A program made the translations under genes and the position numbers. Below the pieces are notes generated by a model. That model saw only the letters and a program-made list of their open reading frames with translations, ran no database searches and was not told the origin of the DNA. From Microbacterium esteraromaticum (GTDB lineage Bacteria; Actinomycetota; Actinomycetes; Actinomycetales; Microbacteriaceae), in the NCBI RefSeq assembly GCF_028747645.1, contig NZ_CP118100.1:2356001-2420000 (forward strand): a DNA stretch of 64,000 bases, given 5' to 3'. Of the stretch, positions 60,679-64,000 are shown in pieces. Within the stretch, counting starts at the first letter, position 1. Each line of letters starts with the position of its first letter.

Positions 60679-61782
60679 GTGAAGATCTCCAGCATCGCTC
60701 GAATCGGCGCCATCGGCGCCGTGGCCGCACTCGCCCTCACCGGTTGCGCCGCGAACGAAGCCCCGGCTACCGAGGGCTCGTCCTCCGACTCGACTTCGAC
60801 GCTCGAGGGCACCCTGCGCGCCACGGGCGCTTCCTCGCAGGGCGCCGCCCAGGAGGCATGGGTCGCCGGCTTCCAGACCGCCAACACCGGCGTCACCGTC
60901 AACTACGAGCCCACCGGTTCGGGCACCGGCCGCGAGAACTTCCTCGCCGGCGCCAGCGACTTCATCGGCTCGGACCGCGCGTTCAAGCTCGACGAGTTCA
61001 CCGAGGGCGGCTTCGGCATGTGCTCCAGCGACGCCATCGTCGAGGTGCCGCTGTACATCTCGCCCGTCGCCGTGGCGTTCAACCTCGAGGGCATCGACTC
61101 GCTCAACCTCGACGCCGCCACCATCGCGGGCATCTTCGCGGGCACCATCACCAACTGGAACGACGCGGCCATCGCCGAGCAGAACGAGGGCGTCGAGCTG
61201 CCCGACCTGGTGATCTCGCCCGTCCATCGCTCGGACGACTCGGGCACCACCGAGACGTTCACCACCTACCTCGCAGCGACCGCTGCCGATGTCTGGACCC
61301 ACGAGCCCGACGGCGAGTGGCCCATCAACGGTGGCGAGGCCGCTCAGGGCACCTCGGGTGTCGTGCAGGCGATCACCGCGGGCAACGGCGCGATCGGCTA
61401 CGCCGACGCGTCGCAGACCGCAGAGCTCGGCCAGGTGCACGTCGGTGTCGACGGAGAGTACGTCGCGTACTCGGCAGACGCCGCCGCAGCGCTCGTCGAG
61501 GCCTCGCCGCTGGAGGAGGGCCGCGGCGCCGGTGACCTCGTCTTCGCCATCGACCCGGCCGCAGCTCCGGCAGGTTCGTACCCGATCGCCCTGGTCAGCT
61601 ACCTGATCGCATGCGAGCAGTACGAGGACGCCAACACCGCTGCACTGGTCAAGTCGTACTTCGAGTACATGGCCAGCGAAGAGGGCCAGCAGGCTGCCGC
61701 CGACAACGCAGGTAGCGCTCCCATCTCGGCCGGACTGCGCGACAAGGTCCTCGCCGCGATCGACACCATCAAGGTCGACTGA
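60679..61782 (+). CDS. pstS: Phosphate ABC transporter substrate-binding lipoprotein PstS
   Basis: 367 residues from GTG 60679. Lipobox 'AALALTGCAAN' (Cys about 22) anchors it outside the membrane; a Ser/Thr linker follows. Phosphate-binding elements are visible: 'GTLRATGASSQGAAQEAWVA', 'YEPTGSGTGRENFLAGASDF', 'GSDRAF' and 'VHRSDDSGTTETFTTYL'. It delivers phosphate to PstCA. A PHO box lies upstream, and a hairpin separates it from pstC. Confidence 0.97.
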   Translation: MKISSIARIGAIGAVAALALTGCAANEAPATEGSSSDSTSTLEGTLRATGASSQGAAQEAWVAGFQTANTGVTVNYEPTGSGTGRENFLAGASDFIGSDRAFKLDEFTEGGFGMCSSDAIVEVPLYISPVAVAFNLEGIDSLNLDAATIAGIFAGTITNWNDAAIAEQNEGVELPDLVISPVHRSDDSGTTETFTTYLAATAADVWTHEPDGEWPINGGEAAQGTSGVVQAITAGNGAIGYADASQTAELGQVHVGVDGEYVAYSADAAAALVEASPLEEGRGAGDLVFAIDPAAAPAGSYPIALVSYLIACEQYEDANTAALVKSYFEYMASEEGQQAAADNAGSAPISAGLRDKVLAAIDTIKVD

Positions 61783-61802
61783 TCCACGAGTTGAGCTGAA
61801 AC

Positions 61803-61840
61803 CGATGCCCTCACGCCCTGCACAGGGCGTGGGGGCATCG
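61803..61840 (+). terminator. Hairpin between pstS and pstC (partial terminator/attenuator)
   Basis: 18-bp stem CGATGCCCTCACGCCCTG (61803-61820) pairs with 61823-61840 (one G-U), closing a 4-nt loop. No T-run follows. Such hairpins commonly let pstS be made in excess over the membrane subunits. Confidence 0.65.
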
Positions 61841-61902
61841 GGCGGTCGACACCCCGACTTCCGACACCACAGCATCCGATTCCACCCGAACAGCAGGAGA
61901 AC

Positions 61903-62862
61903 ATGACCACGACGACCAGGCCGGCTCAAGCCGCGCCCCCGATCAAGGCCAAGCAGCGTCTCGGCGACCGGGTCTTCTCGGGCACCGCGCTCGGCGCCGG
62001 CATCACAATCCTCGTCGTCCTCGTGGCGGTCGCGGCGTTCCTGATCATTCAGAGCCTGCCCGCGTTCGCTCCCGACACGACCGACAACCACATCCTCGAA
62101 GGTGACTCGTTCTGGCAGTATGTCGGACCGCTCGCGTTCGGCACGGTCTGGGTGTCTTTCATCGCGCTGCTGATCGCCGCCCCGATCTCGATCGGCATCG
62201 CACTGTTCATCTCGCACTACGCCCCGCGCCGCCTCGCCGGTGTGCTGGGGTACATCATCGACCTGCTGGCTGCTGTGCCGTCGGTCGTGTTCGGCCTGTG
62301 GGGCGGTCTGGTCCTCGCCCCGCTGCTGCAGCCGATCTACGCCTGGATGAATGAGAACATGGCCTGGGTGCCGTTCTTCGGCGGACAGGTCTCGTCGACG
62401 GGAAAGACGATCCTGACCGCCGCTCTCGTGCTTGCCGTGATGGTCATCCCGATCATGACCGCGATCTGCCGCGAGGTCTTCCTGCAGACGCCGAAGCTGC
62501 ATGAAGAGGCCGCGCTTGCGCTCGGAGCCACCCGCTGGGAGATGGTGCGCATGGCCGTGCTGCCCTTCGCTCGCGGCGGCATGGTCTCGGCGACGATGCT
62601 CGCTCTGGGTCGCGCCCTCGGTGAGACCATGGCCGTGACCATGGTGCTCTCCCCCGCTGCCGTCTACAGCTTCCTCGTGCTGACGGCGACCAACCCGACG
62701 CCGATCCCGGCCAACATCGCCCTCGCCTTCCCCGAGGCGCACGACACGGGTGTGAACACCCTGATCGCCACGGGCCTCATCCTGTTCATCGTGACCTTCG
62801 CGGTCAACGCGCTGGCGCGCTGGATCGTCGCCCGCCGCGCCGAGTTCTCGGGAGCGAACTGA
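61903..62862 (+). CDS. pstC: Phosphate ABC transporter permease PstC
   Basis: 319 residues, six transmembrane segments; binding-protein-dependent permease with EAA loop 'LHEEAALALGATRWEMVRMA' followed by 'VLPFARGGMVSATMLALGRA'. Forms the phosphate channel with PstA and couples to PstB. CAGGAGAACA precedes the ATG. Confidence 0.96.
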   Translation: MTTTTRPAQAAPPIKAKQRLGDRVFSGTALGAGITILVVLVAVAAFLIIQSLPAFAPDTTDNHILEGDSFWQYVGPLAFGTVWVSFIALLIAAPISIGIALFISHYAPRRLAGVLGYIIDLLAAVPSVVFGLWGGLVLAPLLQPIYAWMNENMAWVPFFGGQVSSTGKTILTAALVLAVMVIPIMTAICREVFLQTPKLHEEAALALGATRWEMVRMAVLPFARGGMVSATMLALGRALGETMAVTMVLSPAAVYSFLVLTATNPTPIPANIALAFPEAHDTGVNTLIATGLILFIVTFAVNALARWIVARRAEFSGAN

Positions 62863-62863
62863 C

Positions 62864-63940
62864 ATGACCATGCAGACCCCCGCCTCCACCTCGCTCACCT
62901 CTGGTCGCCTGGCTTCGTGGGCCCCGTGGGCCCTGCTGGCCGCGTCGCTCGTGCTGTCCGCCGCCGCGTTCGCGGTGACCGCTCCCAACGGCAACCTCGC
63001 CGACTTCAACATCGCCGGCGCCGTGATCACCGGTGTGCTGCTGTACATGGTGCTCATCACGGCCATGTCGGCTATCGCCGAGAGCCGCCGCAAGGCTGTC
63101 GACCGGCTGATGACCGCGCTGGTCGCCACCGCGTTCACCGTCGCGCTGCTGCCGCTGATCTCGCTGCTGTGGACCGTCATCAGCAACGGCATCGCGCGGT
63201 TCGATGCCGAGTTCTTCAGCTACTCGATGCGCAACGTCGTCGGCGAGGGCGGCGGTATCGTGCACGCCATCTGGGGCACGGTGCTGATCACCCTGGTGGC
63301 GGCCCTGATCGCCGTCCCCGTCGGCCTCATGACCTCGATCTACCTCGTCGAGTACGGTCGCGGGCGCATCGCCAAGGGCATCACGTTCTTCGTCGACGTC
63401 ATGACGGGCATCCCCTCGATCGTGGCCGGTCTGTTCATCTACTCGGTGTTCGCCCTGCTGATCCGCCCCGGCATCTCGATGGGCTTCATGGGTTCGCTCG
63501 CGCTGGCCGTGCTGATGGTCCCGGTGGTCGTGCGAGGCAGCGAAGAGCTGCTGCGGATCGTGCCCAACGAACTGCGTGAGGCCTCGTACGCGCTCGGCGT
63601 GCCGAAGTGGCTGACGATCCTCAAGGTCGTGCTGCCCACCTCGATCGCCGGTATCACCACCTCGGTGATGCTCGCCATCGCCCGCGTGATCGGCGAGACC
63701 GCTCCCCTGCTGCTGACCGCCGGGTTCACCGCCAGCCTGAACACCAACCTGTTCAGCGGGCAGATGATGACCCTGCCGGTCTTCGCCTACAACTCGTACA
63801 TGAACCAGGGCACCAGCCCCGACGCCTCACTGGCTCGGGCGTGGGCCGCCGCGCTCACGCTGATCCTGATCGTCATGTTGCTGAACCTGCTCGGTCGCCT
63901 GATCGCGAAGTGGTTCGCCCCCAAGACCGCCGGCCGCTGA
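62864..63940 (+). CDS. pstA: Phosphate ABC transporter permease PstA
   Basis: 358 residues with about seven hydrophobic segments (two N-terminal, extra compared with short PstA forms). EAA loop 'ELREASYALGVPKWLTILKV' and 'VLPTSIAGITTSVMLAIARV'. The ATG follows pstC by 1 bp with GGGAGCG upstream, so it is translationally coupled. Pairs with PstC. Confidence 0.96.
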   Translation: MTMQTPASTSLTSGRLASWAPWALLAASLVLSAAAFAVTAPNGNLADFNIAGAVITGVLLYMVLITAMSAIAESRRKAVDRLMTALVATAFTVALLPLISLLWTVISNGIARFDAEFFSYSMRNVVGEGGGIVHAIWGTVLITLVAALIAVPVGLMTSIYLVEYGRGRIAKGITFFVDVMTGIPSIVAGLFIYSVFALLIRPGISMGFMGSLALAVLMVPVVVRGSEELLRIVPNELREASYALGVPKWLTILKVVLPTSIAGITTSVMLAIARVIGETAPLLLTAGFTASLNTNLFSGQMMTLPVFAYNSYMNQGTSPDASLARAWAAALTLILIVMLLNLLGRLIAKWFAPKTAGR

Positions 63941-63975
63941 GCCGCATCCCGATTCCACCCGATAGAAGGAACCTC

Positions 63976-64000
63976 GTGTCCAAGAGCATCGAAGTCAACG
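63976..64000 (+). CDS. pstB: Phosphate ABC transporter ATPase PstB (first codons; runs off the right edge)
   Basis: GTG at 63976 preceded by AGAAGGAACCTC. Only MSKSIEVN is visible; the identity is inferred from its place after pstS-pstC-pstA, where pstB is expected. Confidence 0.7.

Overview
The window is chromosomal DNA from a high-GC Gram-positive actinobacterium. The best fit is Microbacteriaceae, Microbacterium-like (inference). Support comes from a CarD gene beside an IspD-IspF fusion, Lsr2, a GlnR-type regulator, SenX3-RegX3 divergent from PhoU, a GAF-LuxR (RamA-like) regulator, DUF3263/DUF3027/DUF4032 genes, a bacterial XPB helicase, many -10 boxes only 6-8 nt from the start codon (leaderless genes), and a strong excess of GGATGC/GCATCC words. 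No transposase, prophage or CRISPR array is visible.

Layout. 1-4.6 kb: histidine utilisation genes hutH-hutU-hutI on the minus strand (hutI runs off the left edge), divergent from an IclR-type regulator. 4.65-10.2 kb: one complete rRNA operon on the minus strand (16S-23S-5S, no spacer tRNA) with promoter, boxA-like leaders and terminator. 10.4-18.3 kb: tRNA-Ala, membrane and acetyltransferase genes, 5-formyl-THF cyclo-ligase, FmdB-like protein, MscL, a very large SF1-helicase-like protein with degraded ATPase motifs, and an AGT-family protein without its cysteine. 18.4-22.6 kb: acetate symporter pair with a divergent RamA-like regulator, Lsr2, tRNA-Arg, HNH protein, and a short structured transcript. 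22.7-26.8 kb: M23 peptidase behind a long structured leader, DtxR-family regulator with its operator, SerC, DUF3027 and cold-shock proteins. 26.8-33.5 kb: XPB helicase with its N-terminal-domain-like partner, a two-component system, and an orphan WXG100 protein. 33.5-45 kb: GroEL with CIRCE, LytR_C protein, MsrB, SRAP protein, Tat-exported M14 peptidase, tRNA-Thr, thioredoxin-fold protein lacking CxxC, MsiK-type ATPase with a possible msiK leader, and DUF4032. 45-50.1 kb: RlmB, CysS, IspDF, CarD. 50.2-64 kb: a phosphate block: SenX3-RegX3 facing PhoU, GpmA, YgfZ, nitrobindin-like protein, GlnR, polyphosphate kinase with a Nudix/phosphohistidine phosphatase, then pstS-pstC-pstA and the first codons of pstB, with PHO-box-like repeats at two promoters.

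How it works together. The clearest functional unit is phosphate control: SenX3-RegX3 senses starvation, PHO-box repeats lie before phoU/senX3 and before pstSCAB, and ppk stores phosphate. A second unit is histidine breakdown with local IclR control. A third is acetate uptake with a RamA-like activator. The most unusual signals are a possible pseudoknotted leader before the M23 peptidase gene, a small structured transcript just downstream of it, and a set of proteins that keep their fold but lack the usual catalytic residues (AGT-like, SF1-like, thioredoxin-like).
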